From NCBI GenBank assembly GCA_944391115.1, contig CALXSJ010000004.1, forward strand, positions 1 through 64,000: a DNA stretch of 64,000 bases, read 5' to 3'. The translations under genes and the position numbers were made by a program. This document shows, one piece after another, positions 8,999 through 16,672 of the stretch; the stretch's first letter is position 1, and each line of letters starts with the position of its first letter. Below the pieces are notes generated by a model that was not told where the DNA came from, did not search any database, and saw only the letters and a program-made list of their open reading frames with translations. The DNA comes from an uncultured Victivallales bacterium (GTDB lineage Bacteria; Verrucomicrobiota; Lentisphaeria; Victivallales; UBA1829).

Positions 8999-10017
8999 GC
9001 ACCTAATGTTTTTTCCAGAGACTGCATCGGAACAATTTCAGAAGCAGACTTCAAAAAAAATTCCGATTTCTCCGGTTCCCCCGACAGCAAATACAGTTTC
9101 CCCATGCAGTAGTAAATATCCGCTTTGCAAAGCGTGTTTCCCTTTGAGGAATGCAGATTGCACCACTGCAGATACTGGGCGGACTCCTGCAGGGCGGTAT
9201 CATATTCCCTTTTCTGAAGATAAGCACGAATCAAAAGGACATAGACATAATCCGGAAAACGATCCATTCGTGCATATATCTGGATGGCACGTTTGGAATA
9301 TTCTATACTTTTATCCCAGTCTTGCCGCAGAAAATAAAGCCATGCAATCCGGAAAAGAATGTCTTTTCTGGCTGCAATATTGTATTCGGCCTGCGTTGAA
9401 TACAACTGCTCCATTTTCAAGAGCGATTCCAGTGCTTTGGCATTTTTCCCTTGATCCACATAGATTTCACTTTCAACGACATAAAAAAAATAACAGCTGT
9501 CGACTGTTCTCCGGGGATATTGTTTTTCTCCGGAAGACATGATCTGATTTTCTATAAGTTTTTTCGCTCTGCTCCATTTCCTGTCGCGTTCCTCGGGATT
9601 CCCGGTTTTATGATAGGATTTCATTAAGGCAATACAAATATCCAGTTTATGTTCCTGAAGCCATTCTCTCGCCTGGGGATGTTTTTTGTCCATGTCTGAG
9701 TTCAAGGCCTTTTCTGAGAAAGGGATTGCCTCCGCATATTGCCGCATTTCATACTTCAACGCCCCAATTCGCTGATTTGCATAGAAAAAAGCCAGACTCT
9801 TATAAGGGCTGTCATCACTTAATAATTTTTCATAATGAAGAAGTCTCTTCAGATATTCCAGGAGTTTTTCCTGATCCTGCTGTTGATCCGCTTCAAGGAT
9901 TCTCCCGTATAGTTCATTCACTTTTTTCTGAATCTCCTTATCCGAAAGTGTTTCCGATCCCGAACAGAGCAAGCAGAAAAGCAGAAAAAATACAGAAAAC
10001 AGAAAAATTGATTTCAT
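8965..10017 (-). CDS. Secreted TPR-like repeat protein, copy 2
   Basis: This 350-residue paralogue of the protein at 7779-8780 has nearly the same signal peptide (MKSIFLFSVFFLLFCLLCSG, one residue different) followed by TPR-type repeats: NQRIGALKYEMRQYAEAIPF, ILFRIAWLYFLRQDWDKSIE, LIRAYLQKREYDTALQESAQ, YCMGKLYLLSGEPEKSEFF. After residue 29 the two copies share only a general pattern. It is tail-to-tail with the fragment at 8864-8998. The function is unknown; a periplasmic or surface binding protein is the likeliest reading. Confidence 0.75.
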   Translation of the reverse strand: MKSIFLFSVFFLLFCLLCSGSETLSDKEIQKKVNELYGRILEADQQQDQEKLLEYLKRLLHYEKLLSDDSPYKSLAFFYANQRIGALKYEMRQYAEAIPFSEKALNSDMDKKHPQAREWLQEHKLDICIALMKSYHKTGNPEERDRKWSRAKKLIENQIMSSGEKQYPRRTVDSCYFFYVVESEIYVDQGKNAKALESLLKMEQLYSTQAEYNIAARKDILFRIAWLYFLRQDWDKSIEYSKRAIQIYARMDRFPDYVYVLLIRAYLQKREYDTALQESAQYLQWCNLHSSKGNTLCKADIYYCMGKLYLLSGEPEKSEFFLKSASEIVPMQSLEKTLGAYFRINLSQSK

Positions 10018-10087
10018 TGCATTTCCTTTGGAAATAATTGTAAAAATACAATAACATCAAAAGTGGGAAAGTCAATTTTTCAATCGC
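9930..10087 (-). repeat. Direct repeat, copy 2: promoter plus signal-peptide block
   Basis: Second copy of the 158-bp block at 8693-8850. It ends exactly where hairpin array A begins (10088), so the block edge and the array edge coincide. Confidence 0.9.
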
Positions 10088-10856
10088 AAAGCGAAGCTTC
10101 GAGAGCCGCCGGAACAGGCCGCAACCTCAGGGAAACGCCCGGAACTCTCGCAACTGAAAAGAATGAAAAATATAAAAATATGCTCTCACATTTTTTGTCT
10201 CTTTTAAGAAAAAAATTGCGACAGCAATTTTAATTCGTGCAGGACTTTCAGTCCTGCCGCGATCCAGCTGCGTAAGCTGGGCGCCGAAGGCGAAATAAAA
10301 TCTGCGCGCGCAGCTGCGCAAAAAAATAACTTGCAACGCAAATTATGATTCATGCAGGACTTTCAGTCCTGCCGCGATCCAGCTGCGTAAGCTGGGCGCC
10401 GAAGGCGAAATCTCCTCCGGCGGCGGTTCCAACCGCTGAAGGACGAGAAGCGCTTCTTCGAGAGCCGCCGGGACAGTGTGTAACCTCGTGAAAATGCCCG
10501 GCACTCTCGCTGTTAAAAATATATTGAAATGATATGGGGAGGCCCGGAGCTCTCGAACTTTTCCTGAGGAAAAGTTCTCGTCACTGAGCGGTCTGAACCG
10601 CTCCGGGCGGGGGATTTCGTGCTCCGCACGACCAGCGTTCCGACGCTGGACCCCGGCAAGGGTCAACGACCCTTGAACCCGAGAAAATGCCATGCATTTT
10701 TCCGTCTCTAAAAACTGCGCAAGCTGGGCGCCGGAGGCGAAATCTCCTCCGGGCGGGGATTTCGTGCTCCGCACGACCAGCGTTCCGACGCTGGACCCCG
10801 GCAAGGGTCAACGACCCTTGACCCCGGGAAAATGCCATGCATTTTTCCGTTTTCTG
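10088..10856. repeat. Hairpin array A: chain of short tight-loop palindromes
   Basis: This 769-bp gene-free stretch is a run of small perfect inverted repeats, nearly all with 2-5 nt loops. Examples: AAAATTGC-GACA-GCAATTTT (10212-10231), GCAGGACT-TTC-AGTCCTGC (10239-10257 and 10354-10372), CCAGCT-GCGTA-AGCTGG (10264-10280), CGCC-GAA-GGCG (10282-10292), 10-bp arms GAACTTTTCC/GGAAAAGTTC with loop TGA, GTGC-TCC-GCAC, CCAGCGT-TCCG-ACGCTGG, CAAGGGTC-AAC-GACCCTTG, GAAAATGC-CAT-GCATTTTTC. Parts recur in tandem with a 145-bp period (from 10614 and 10759). The same chain occurs at 41117-41822. Open frames across it are shadows. The last hairpin may terminate kbl transcription. Confidence 0.85.
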
Positions 10857-10857
10857 T

Positions 10858-12042
10858 TTAAATACCGGTCTCTTTCTTCGCCTCGATAAATGCCTGCACA
10901 GCAAATTCAAGATCCTTTCTGGTGTGTGCAGCGGAAATCTGTGTCCGGATCCGCGCCTCTCCCTTCGGAACGACCGGATAGTAGAAACCCGTCACATAAA
11001 CGCCCTTCGCAAGAAGAGAGGCCGCCATCTTCTGCGCAAGAACGGCATCCCCGAGCATGACCGGAACAATCGGATGCGTCCCCTCCTTGATCGTAAATCC
11101 CGCCTGCTTCATGGCATTGCGGAAGTAGAGGGTATTGTCCATCAGGCGTTTGCGGAGTTCTCCGGAATCCGCGGCCAGCTCCAGCGCCTTCAGCGAGGCG
11201 CAGACCACCGCCGGCGGCACCGAATTGCTGAAAAGATAGGGCCGCGAACGCTGGCGCAGCAGCTCCACAATCTCGCGCCGTCCGCTGGTATAGCCGCCGC
11301 TTGCTCCGCCAAGCGCCTTGCCAAGCGTACCCGTGACAATGTCGACGCGTCCCTCAACACCGCAGTATTCGCTGCTCCCGCGCCCGTGCTCGCCGACAAA
11401 TCCGACGGCATGCGAATCATCCACCATCACCAGTGCATTGTATTGGTCCGCGAGATCGCAGATGCCTTTCAAATTCGCAATGTAACCGTCCATCGAAAAG
11501 ACGCCGTCTGTGGCGATCAGGCGGAAACGTGCGCCGGAAGCGGCCTTGAGCTGCGTTTCCAGATCGGCCATGTCATTGTTTCTGTAGCGGAAACGCTGCG
11601 CCTTGCAGAGACGGATTCCGTCAATGATGCTGGCGTGATTCAGCGCGTCGCTGATCACCGCGTCCTCAGGCCCGAGCAGAGTTTCAAACAGTCCGCCGTT
11701 CGCGTCGAAGCAGGATCCGTAGAGAATGGTGTCGTCCGTTCCGAGAAACGCGGAGATTTTATTCTCAAGCTCCTTGTGAATGTCCTGCGTGCCGCAGATG
11801 AAACGGACCGACGAGAGCCCGTAGCCGCGTTTTGCGCTCCCTTCCTGCGCGGCTTTGACAACCTCCGGATGATCCGCGAGGCCAAGATAGTTGTTTGCGC
11901 AGAGATTCAAAACCTTTCTGCCGCCGCGAACCTCGATTTCGGCGTTCTGCGGACTGGTGATGATCCGTTCGTCCTTGTAAAGTCCCGCCGCGCGGATTTC
12001 ATCCAGTTCGTGCCGGAGATGTTCCTGAAATTTGCCGTACAT
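10858..12042 (-). CDS. kbl: Glycine C-acetyltransferase (2-amino-3-ketobutyrate CoA ligase)
   Basis: This PLP-dependent alpha-oxoamine synthase cleaves 2-amino-3-ketobutyrate with CoA into glycine and acetyl-CoA, the second step of threonine catabolism, in the cytoplasm. The 394-residue length is normal for Kbl. The PLP lysine is K242 in GTLGKALGG; the cofactor site [16 protein letters not shown] and the N-terminal [15 protein letters not shown] are typical. It starts 3 nt after the tdh stop, with the ribosome site GGAGTGA overlapping the tdh end, so the two are cotranscribed. Its stop abuts hairpin array A. Tight linkage to tdh excludes a BioF assignment. Confidence 0.97.
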   Translation of the reverse strand: MYGKFQEHLRHELDEIRAAGLYKDERIITSPQNAEIEVRGGRKVLNLCANNYLGLADHPEVVKAAQEGSAKRGYGLSSVRFICGTQDIHKELENKISAFLGTDDTILYGSCFDANGGLFETLLGPEDAVISDALNHASIIDGIRLCKAQRFRYRNNDMADLETQLKAASGARFRLIATDGVFSMDGYIANLKGICDLADQYNALVMVDDSHAVGFVGEHGRGSSEYCGVEGRVDIVTGTLGKALGGASGGYTSGRREIVELLRQRSRPYLFSNSVPPAVVCASLKALELAADSGELRKRLMDNTLYFRNAMKQAGFTIKEGTHPIVPVMLGDAVLAQKMAASLLAKGVYVTGFYYPVVPKGEARIRTQISAAHTRKDLEFAVQAFIEAKKETGI

Positions 12043-12045
12043 GAT

Positions 12046-13074
12046 TCACTCCTCCCAGTTGAGAATGACTTTTCCGGATTTTCCCGAGCGCATGGCCTCG
12101 AAGCCCTTCTCGAAATCCGTATAGTGGAAACGATGCGTAATGACCGGCGAAATGTCAAGCCCGGATTCCAGCATGCTGCTCATCTTATACCAGGTTTCAA
12201 ACATTTCGCGTCCGTAGATCCCCTTCAGCGTGAGTCCGTTGAAAATGATCTTGTCCCAGTCGACCTGCGTATGCTCCGGCAGAATGCCCAGAAGTGCGAT
12301 TTTTCCGCCATGGCACATCACGTCGATCATCGAACTCAGCGCAACGGGGCTGCCGGACATTTCCAGACCGACGTCGAAGCCCTCCTTCATCCCCAGTTCC
12401 GCCATGACGTCATGCAGATCTTCACGCGACGTGTTGACCGTGCGCGTGATTTTCATTTTTTCCGCCAGCACGAGACGGTCGTCGTTGATGTCCGTAATCA
12501 CCACATAGCGTGCGCCGGCGTGTTTCGCGATCGCGGCGGCCATGATGCCGATCGGGCCCGCCCCGGTAATCAGGACATCCTCGCCGAGCAGGTCGAAGGA
12601 GAGCGCCGTGTGCGTCGCGTTGCCGAGCGGATCGAAACAGGCGAAACAGTCGGTCGGAATTCCCGGGTTGCAGTGCCAGACGTTCGTGACCGGAATGCAG
12701 AGATATTCGGCGAACGCGCCCTGGCGGTTGACCCCGACGCCGCTCGTCGCATTGCAGAGGTGGCGGCGTCCGGCAAGGCAGTTGCGGCAGCGCCCGCAGA
12801 CAATGTGCCCCTCCCCGCTGACCAGCTCGCCGATTTTCACGTCGTGCACGTTGCTTCCGAACGCCGCGACACGTCCGACAAACTCGTGTCCGATCACCAT
12901 CGGCGTACGGATCGTCTTCCGCGACCACTCGTCCCAGTTGTAGATATGCACATCCGTGCCGCAGATCGCTGTCTTTTCAATTTTGACAAGCACGTCGTTG
13001 ATGCCGTATTCCGGAACGGGAACCTCGCCGAGAGTCAGTCCCGGACCGGGCTCTTTCTTGATTAATGCCTTCAT
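12046..13074 (-). CDS. tdh: L-threonine 3-dehydrogenase
   Basis: This zinc-dependent medium-chain dehydrogenase oxidises L-threonine to 2-amino-3-ketobutyrate with NAD+, the substrate of the downstream kbl product. The 342 residues match the family. Catalytic zinc ligands C38 (AICGTDVH) and H63-E64 (GHEFVGR) and the structural zinc cysteines C93, C96, C99 and C107 are present, as is the Rossmann motif [11 protein letters not shown] strong AAAGGAGG lies upstream of the ATG. A consensus promoter at 13157-13185 faces this gene and is covered by an operator-like half-site shared with the divergent XRE-cupin gene. Confidence 0.97.
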   Translation of the reverse strand: MKALIKKEPGPGLTLGEVPVPEYGINDVLVKIEKTAICGTDVHIYNWDEWSRKTIRTPMVIGHEFVGRVAAFGSNVHDVKIGELVSGEGHIVCGRCRNCLAGRRHLCNATSGVGVNRQGAFAEYLCIPVTNVWHCNPGIPTDCFACFDPLGNATHTALSFDLLGEDVLITGAGPIGIMAAAIAKHAGARYVVITDINDDRLVLAEKMKITRTVNTSREDLHDVMAELGMKEGFDVGLEMSGSPVALSSMIDVMCHGGKIALLGILPEHTQVDWDKIIFNGLTLKGIYGREMFETWYKMSSMLESGLDISPVITHRFHYTDFEKGFEAMRSGKSGKVILNWEE

Positions 13075-13146
13075 GAGCTCAAAACCCTCCTTTGATCCGA
13101 TTTTTTCCCTGTAATTTTCATGACGGAAGTTTGATATTGTGAATCC

Positions 13147-13231
13147 TGTTCATTATATTATACGATAAAGGGGATGAATTGTCAAGAGTTTTGTTGAATA
13201 TATTTAACAAAAAGATATATTATAATGAACA
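13147..13231. promoter_or_regulatory. tdh-kbl promoter with paired operator-like inverted repeats
   Basis: On the minus strand TTGACA (13180-13185), a 17-bp spacer and TATAAT (13157-13162) form a consensus sigma-70 promoter for tdh-kbl. A 16-bp element at 13147-13162 (TGTTCATTATATTATA) covers the -10 box and recurs inverted with 15/16 identity at 13216-13231, over the ATG of the XRE-cupin gene. A 20-bp near-palindrome (TTGTT-AATATATT-AACAA pattern, 13191-13210) lies between them. This is the layout expected if the XRE-cupin protein represses both tdh-kbl and itself. Confidence 0.75.
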
Positions 13232-13806
13232 AAAGATCAAAAATTCCGGATCTGCCCGCGGTAGGTGCGAATGTGCACAGGGAACGGAGACGGCAGCAGC
13301 TTTCACTGGATGCGCTTGCGGCTGCGAGCGGGGTGTCCAAGGCGATGCTCTCGCAGATCGAATCCGGCAAGGTGAATCCGACGGTCGCAACGATGTGGAA
13401 GATCGCGCATGCGCTCGGAGTCGATTTCGAGCTGCTTCTGAAAGGCGAAGGCGGAAAGATCAAGCGATTTGAGGTAAACCGTGCGGATGCGGTCACGTCG
13501 TTTACAACGGATCAGACGGGAACGGTGTTCAAGGTGCTCTCCCCGATCAGCATGGCGGAAGAGCTGGAGTTTTATCTTGTGACCCTGGAACCCGGAAGCG
13601 TTCACCGTTCACAGCCGCACACGGAAGGCACCGAGGAGTTCATCACGGTCCTGTCGGGCGACGTCCGCGTCACGGCGGGGAAAAACGCCGCCGATCTGCA
13701 CAAGGGCGATTTCATCCGTTTCCAGAGCGATGTTGAACATACGCTTGAAAACCATTCGGAGAAAAAAGCGGAAGTCTACATGATCGTCCGCTTCGCCGCC
13801 GTTTGA
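13225..13806 (+). CDS. XRE-family regulator with cupin domain
   Basis: Residues 13-65 are a Cro/CI-type helix-turn-helix (VGANVHRERRRQQLSLDALA, ASGVSKAMLSQIESGKVNP). Residues 105-185 are a cupin (SVHRSQPHTEGTEEFITVLS, GDFIRFQSDVEHTLENHSEK). HTH-cupin proteins of this type commonly control amino-acid catabolism genes, which fits the divergent tdh-kbl operon. No Shine-Dalgarno sequence precedes the ATG, and the best -10 (13216-13221) ends only 3 nt before it. Either the mRNA is leaderless or the promoter lies further upstream in the palindrome at 13191-13210. Confidence 0.9.
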   Translation: MNKRSKIPDLPAVGANVHRERRRQQLSLDALAAASGVSKAMLSQIESGKVNPTVATMWKIAHALGVDFELLLKGEGGKIKRFEVNRADAVTSFTTDQTGTVFKVLSPISMAEELEFYLVTLEPGSVHRSQPHTEGTEEFITVLSGDVRVTAGKNAADLHKGDFIRFQSDVEHTLENHSEKKAEVYMIVRFAAV

Positions 13807-13931
13807 AACGCGTGTTTCCCGCTCCGGAAAAGCGCGGCGCAGGAAATCCGGGAAAAACACGGACCGGAGCCCTCTTTTTGCCGTGTTTCCCCCGCGCTTC
13901 ATTTGCAAAAAAGACCGAGCCATGGTATTTT
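13807..13931 (+). promoter_or_regulatory. proA leader region: alternative hairpins and candidate promoter
   Basis: Segment 13811-13821 (CGTGTTTCCCG) and segment 13881-13891 (CCGTGTTTCCC) can each pair with 13848-13862 (CCGGGAAAAACACGG), so two mutually exclusive hairpins are possible. The first follows the XRE-cupin stop and may act as its terminator. Downstream, TTGCAA (13903-13908), a 17-bp spacer and TATTTT (13926-13931) make a plausible sigma-70 promoter for proA. If so, the hairpins belong to the upstream transcript and not to the proA leader. Confidence 0.5.
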
Positions 13932-13972
13932 AACGGGATTGTGAAATCAAACAGAAAAAAGCGAGGTCCGCC

Positions 13973-15256
13973 ATGACGATACACACCGATTCCGACGCAG
14001 GGGAAATGCAGTCGAAACTTCTTGCAATGGGCGAAGCCGCCCGGAACGCATCGCGCAAAATCGCCAATGCGCCGGCGGAACTGAAAAACAGCTGGCTGTC
14101 CGCCATGGCCGACGCACTTGAGAGCAATGCGCAGGCCCTGATTGCGGCCAATGAGACCGATATGAAAAACGGCGCGGCAAAAGGGCTTTCCAATGCCATG
14201 CTCGACCGCCTGAAGCTGGACGGGAAACGCATCCGGGGCATGGCGGACGGACTCCGGCACGTCGTCACTCTGCCCGATCCCGCGGGCGAAATCCTCTCGA
14301 GCGTGACGCGCCCGAACGGCATCCGGATCGACAAGGTCTCCGTGCCTCTCGGCGTGATCGGCTTCATCTACGAATCGCGCCCGAACGTGACCGTCGACGC
14401 CGCAGGACTCTGCCTCAAGGCGGGCAATGCGGTCATCCTGCGGGGCGGCTCCGAGGCGATTCACTCCAATCAGGCCCTTGCGCAGTGCATCATCGAGGCC
14501 GGAAAAAGCAAAGGCATGCCCGACGGCGTGATCCAGCTTGTGCCGTTCACCGACCATGCGGCGGTTTCGATCCTGCTCAAGATGGATCAGTACATCAATC
14601 TGGTGATCCCGCGCGGCGGAGAGCGGCTCATACGCGCCGTCGTGGAACAGTCCACGATTCCGGTCATCAAGCACTACAAGGGGGTCTGCCATCTGTATGT
14701 CGACGAGGAGGCCGATCCGAAAATGGCGCTTGCGATTCTGCGCAACGGAAAATGCCAGCGTCCCGGCGTCTGCAACGCACTGGAAAAGGTGCTGATTCAC
14801 GAGAAAATCGCGCCGGACTTCGTCCCGCTTCTCGCGCGGATGTTCAAGGAGGAAGGCGTGAAGATTCTCGGAGACGCCTCCTACTGCAGACTCGATCCGG
14901 CGGCGGAACGGGCCATCGCGGAGGACTGGTCCGCGGAATATCTGGATCTGATGATTACGGCGGGAATCGTCCCTTCGGTCGAAGCGGCGGTTGACCACAT
15001 CAACACTTACGGATCGGGACACAGCGACGCGATTGTCACGGAAAACGCCGGAAACGCGCGCTATTTCCTCGATCACGTCGATTCCGCCACCGTCTACTGG
15101 AACGCCTCGACCCGCTTCACGGACGGCGGCGAATTCGGAATGGGCGCGGAGATCGGCATCAGCACGGACAAGCTCCACGCGCGCGGCCCGATGGGACTGC
15201 GCGAGCTGACCACCTACAAATACAAGATTTACGGCAACGGCCAGATACGCGCATGA
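13973..15256 (+). CDS. proA: Gamma-glutamyl phosphate reductase
   Basis: ProA reduces L-glutamate 5-phosphate with NADPH to glutamate 5-semialdehyde, the second step of proline synthesis, in the cytoplasm. The 427-residue aldehyde-dehydrogenase-fold protein has the family signature: GVIGFIYESRPNVTVDAAGL near residue 128, ILRGGSEA, and the catalytic cysteine C267 in CQRPGVCNAL. The ribosome site GAGG lies 6 nt before the ATG. Its stop overlaps the start of the esterase gene by 4 bp, so it opens a four-gene cluster with the BioH-like gene, bioC and mtaB. No proB is in the window. Confidence 0.97.
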   Translation: MTIHTDSDAGEMQSKLLAMGEAARNASRKIANAPAELKNSWLSAMADALESNAQALIAANETDMKNGAAKGLSNAMLDRLKLDGKRIRGMADGLRHVVTLPDPAGEILSSVTRPNGIRIDKVSVPLGVIGFIYESRPNVTVDAAGLCLKAGNAVILRGGSEAIHSNQALAQCIIEAGKSKGMPDGVIQLVPFTDHAAVSILLKMDQYINLVIPRGGERLIRAVVEQSTIPVIKHYKGVCHLYVDEEADPKMALAILRNGKCQRPGVCNALEKVLIHEKIAPDFVPLLARMFKEEGVKILGDASYCRLDPAAERAIAEDWSAEYLDLMITAGIVPSVEAAVDHINTYGSGHSDAIVTENAGNARYFLDHVDSATVYWNASTRFTDGGEFGMGAEIGISTDKLHARGPMGLRELTTYKYKIYGNGQIRA

Positions 15257-15882
15257 GCTCTTCCATTTTCATTCTGCCCGGCTGGGGGGTCGATCCGGCG
15301 CTCTACCGGGATCTTGCGCCCGGAGCGGATTTGTTCGACTACGGATTCTTCTCCCCGGAGGAAACGCCGATGCGCCATCCGGAGGAGACATGCGCCGCGG
15401 GACGAACGGTCGTCGCACATTCCATGGGCACGGCGTTCGCGCTCCGCTGCGCGGCGGCCGACCCGTCAGTCAAGAAATTGATTCTCTTCAATCCGTTTCC
15501 CCGCTTCTCCCGTGCGGAGGATTTTCCCTGCGGATGGAAAACGGAGGATATCACGGCGCTGAAAAACGGAATGGAGAAAAACGCGTCCGTAACGCTGAAG
15601 CACTTCTACCGGAACTGTGCGTTTCCGGACAGAATCCGGATCGAACCGCCGGGGAATCTGAACCGGACTGCGCTGCTGGAAGGACTGGACTTTCTCGCGG
15701 CATTCGATTTCCGCGCGCTGCTGCCGTCCATCCGGTGCCCGGTGACGGTTCTGACCGGATCGTCGGACCGGATCGTCTCCCGGGAAATGAGCGCTTTTTC
15801 CATTGGAGGTCCGCTCGCGGTGAAAGAGTTTGACAGCGGGCACTTCCTGCCGTTCAGCGGAAAGGCGCGGGAGGTTTTCTGA
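15253..15882 (+). CDS. Alpha/beta hydrolase, BioH/BioG-like pimeloyl-ACP methyl ester esterase
   Basis: The 209-residue alpha/beta hydrolase opens with FILPGWGVDPALY, has the nucleophile elbow HSMGT (S57), the acid in GSSDRIV and the histidine in DSGHFLPF. It lies between proA (ATGA overlap) and bioC. In biotin synthesis BioH or BioG removes the methyl group that BioC adds, so by position and fold this is the cognate esterase. It is shorter than BioH and not a clear BioG, so I leave the symbol empty. The role rests on gene pairing. Confidence 0.8.
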   Translation: MSSSIFILPGWGVDPALYRDLAPGADLFDYGFFSPEETPMRHPEETCAAGRTVVAHSMGTAFALRCAAADPSVKKLILFNPFPRFSRAEDFPCGWKTEDITALKNGMEKNASVTLKHFYRNCAFPDRIRIEPPGNLNRTALLEGLDFLAAFDFRALLPSIRCPVTVLTGSSDRIVSREMSAFSIGGPLAVKEFDSGHFLPFSGKAREVF

Positions 15883-15883
15883 A

Positions 15884-16672
15884 ATGTCCCGCACAGCCGC
15901 CGTCGAAAGGAATTTTTCCGGCGCCGCGCTCACCTACGACTCCGCGGCCTCATTTCAGCGCACAGCCGCGGAACAGTTCGCGGCGTTCATCCGCCGTCAC
16001 GAGGCGGAACGGCCCGCGCCGCGCCGCATTCTGGAACTCGGCGCGGGAAGCGGCCTCCTCACCATCCATCTGCCGCGATTGTTTCCGGAGGCGGAGATCA
16101 CGGTCAGCGATCTGTCGGACCCCATGCTTGCGGTCTGCCGGGAAAAGTTTGCGCACGGGGGGCGGGAACGGATGCATTTCGTGCGCGCGGATTTCAACGG
16201 GGAACTGCAGATGTTCCGTTCCGGATTCGATGCGGCGTTCTCCTCGATGGCGATGCAGTGGGCGGAGGACTTCGACGCCGCGCTCGGGAACATCGCACGG
16301 ACCCTGCGCGGGGCGGACGCCAGATTTTATCTCTGCATGCCGCTTGCGGAATCCATGGAAACCCTGAAAAATCTTTTTGAATCCGAATCATTGTCGTTTC
16401 CGGGGCTTGAACTTCCGGAACTAGAGAGTATTATACCTCACTTGGACGGGAACGGTTTTTCCCTGCGCGCGTATGAGGCGGGCGAATGCACCGAAACCTA
16501 CGGCGGACTGACGGAATTCCTGCGTTCGTTTCAACTGACGGGAACCGGCCGGATCTCCGGCGGGAGAATGCGTCCCTCCGATCTGAGGCGGCTGCTCCGG
16601 AAAAATGGAACGGCCGTCAGAAACAAGTATAAATTTGCATTTTTCATATGCGAGGTCAGGAAAGAAAAATGA
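15884..16672 (+). CDS. bioC: Malonyl-ACP O-methyltransferase
   Basis: This SAM-dependent methyltransferase of 262 residues carries the nucleotide motif ELGAGSGLLT (51-60), the acidic loop VSDLSDPML, and the BioC-typical FSSMAMQWAEDFDAAL. BioC methylates malonyl-ACP to start pimelate synthesis for biotin. The start at 15884 has GGGAGG 9 nt upstream and lies right after the esterase stop; an earlier in-frame ATG at 15830 would run deep into the esterase gene. The stop overlaps mtaB by 4 bp. No bioA, bioB, bioD or confident bioF is in the window. Confidence 0.9.
   Translation: MSRTAAVERNFSGAALTYDSAASFQRTAAEQFAAFIRRHEAERPAPRRILELGAGSGLLTIHLPRLFPEAEITVSDLSDPMLAVCREKFAHGGRERMHFVRADFNGELQMFRSGFDAAFSSMAMQWAEDFDAALGNIARTLRGADARFYLCMPLAESMETLKNLFESESLSFPGLELPELESIIPHLDGNGFSLRAYEAGECTETYGGLTEFLRSFQLTGTGRISGGRMRPSDLRRLLRKNGTAVRNKYKFAFFICEVRKEK

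Noticed and set aside
7779-10017. Lipobox in the two TPR proteins
   Set aside because: The cysteine at the end of the hydrophobic core is preceded by Pro or Leu, not Gly/Ala/Ser, so lipid anchoring is not supported.
10088-10856. CRISPR array
   Set aside because: The repeated words are palindromes of differing sequence with no constant repeat and no unique spacers of equal length, and no cas genes are near.
10343-10910. Minus-strand open frames through array A
   Set aside because: They repeat the translation of palindromic repeats, have no ribosome site, and the same peptide words recur in array B.
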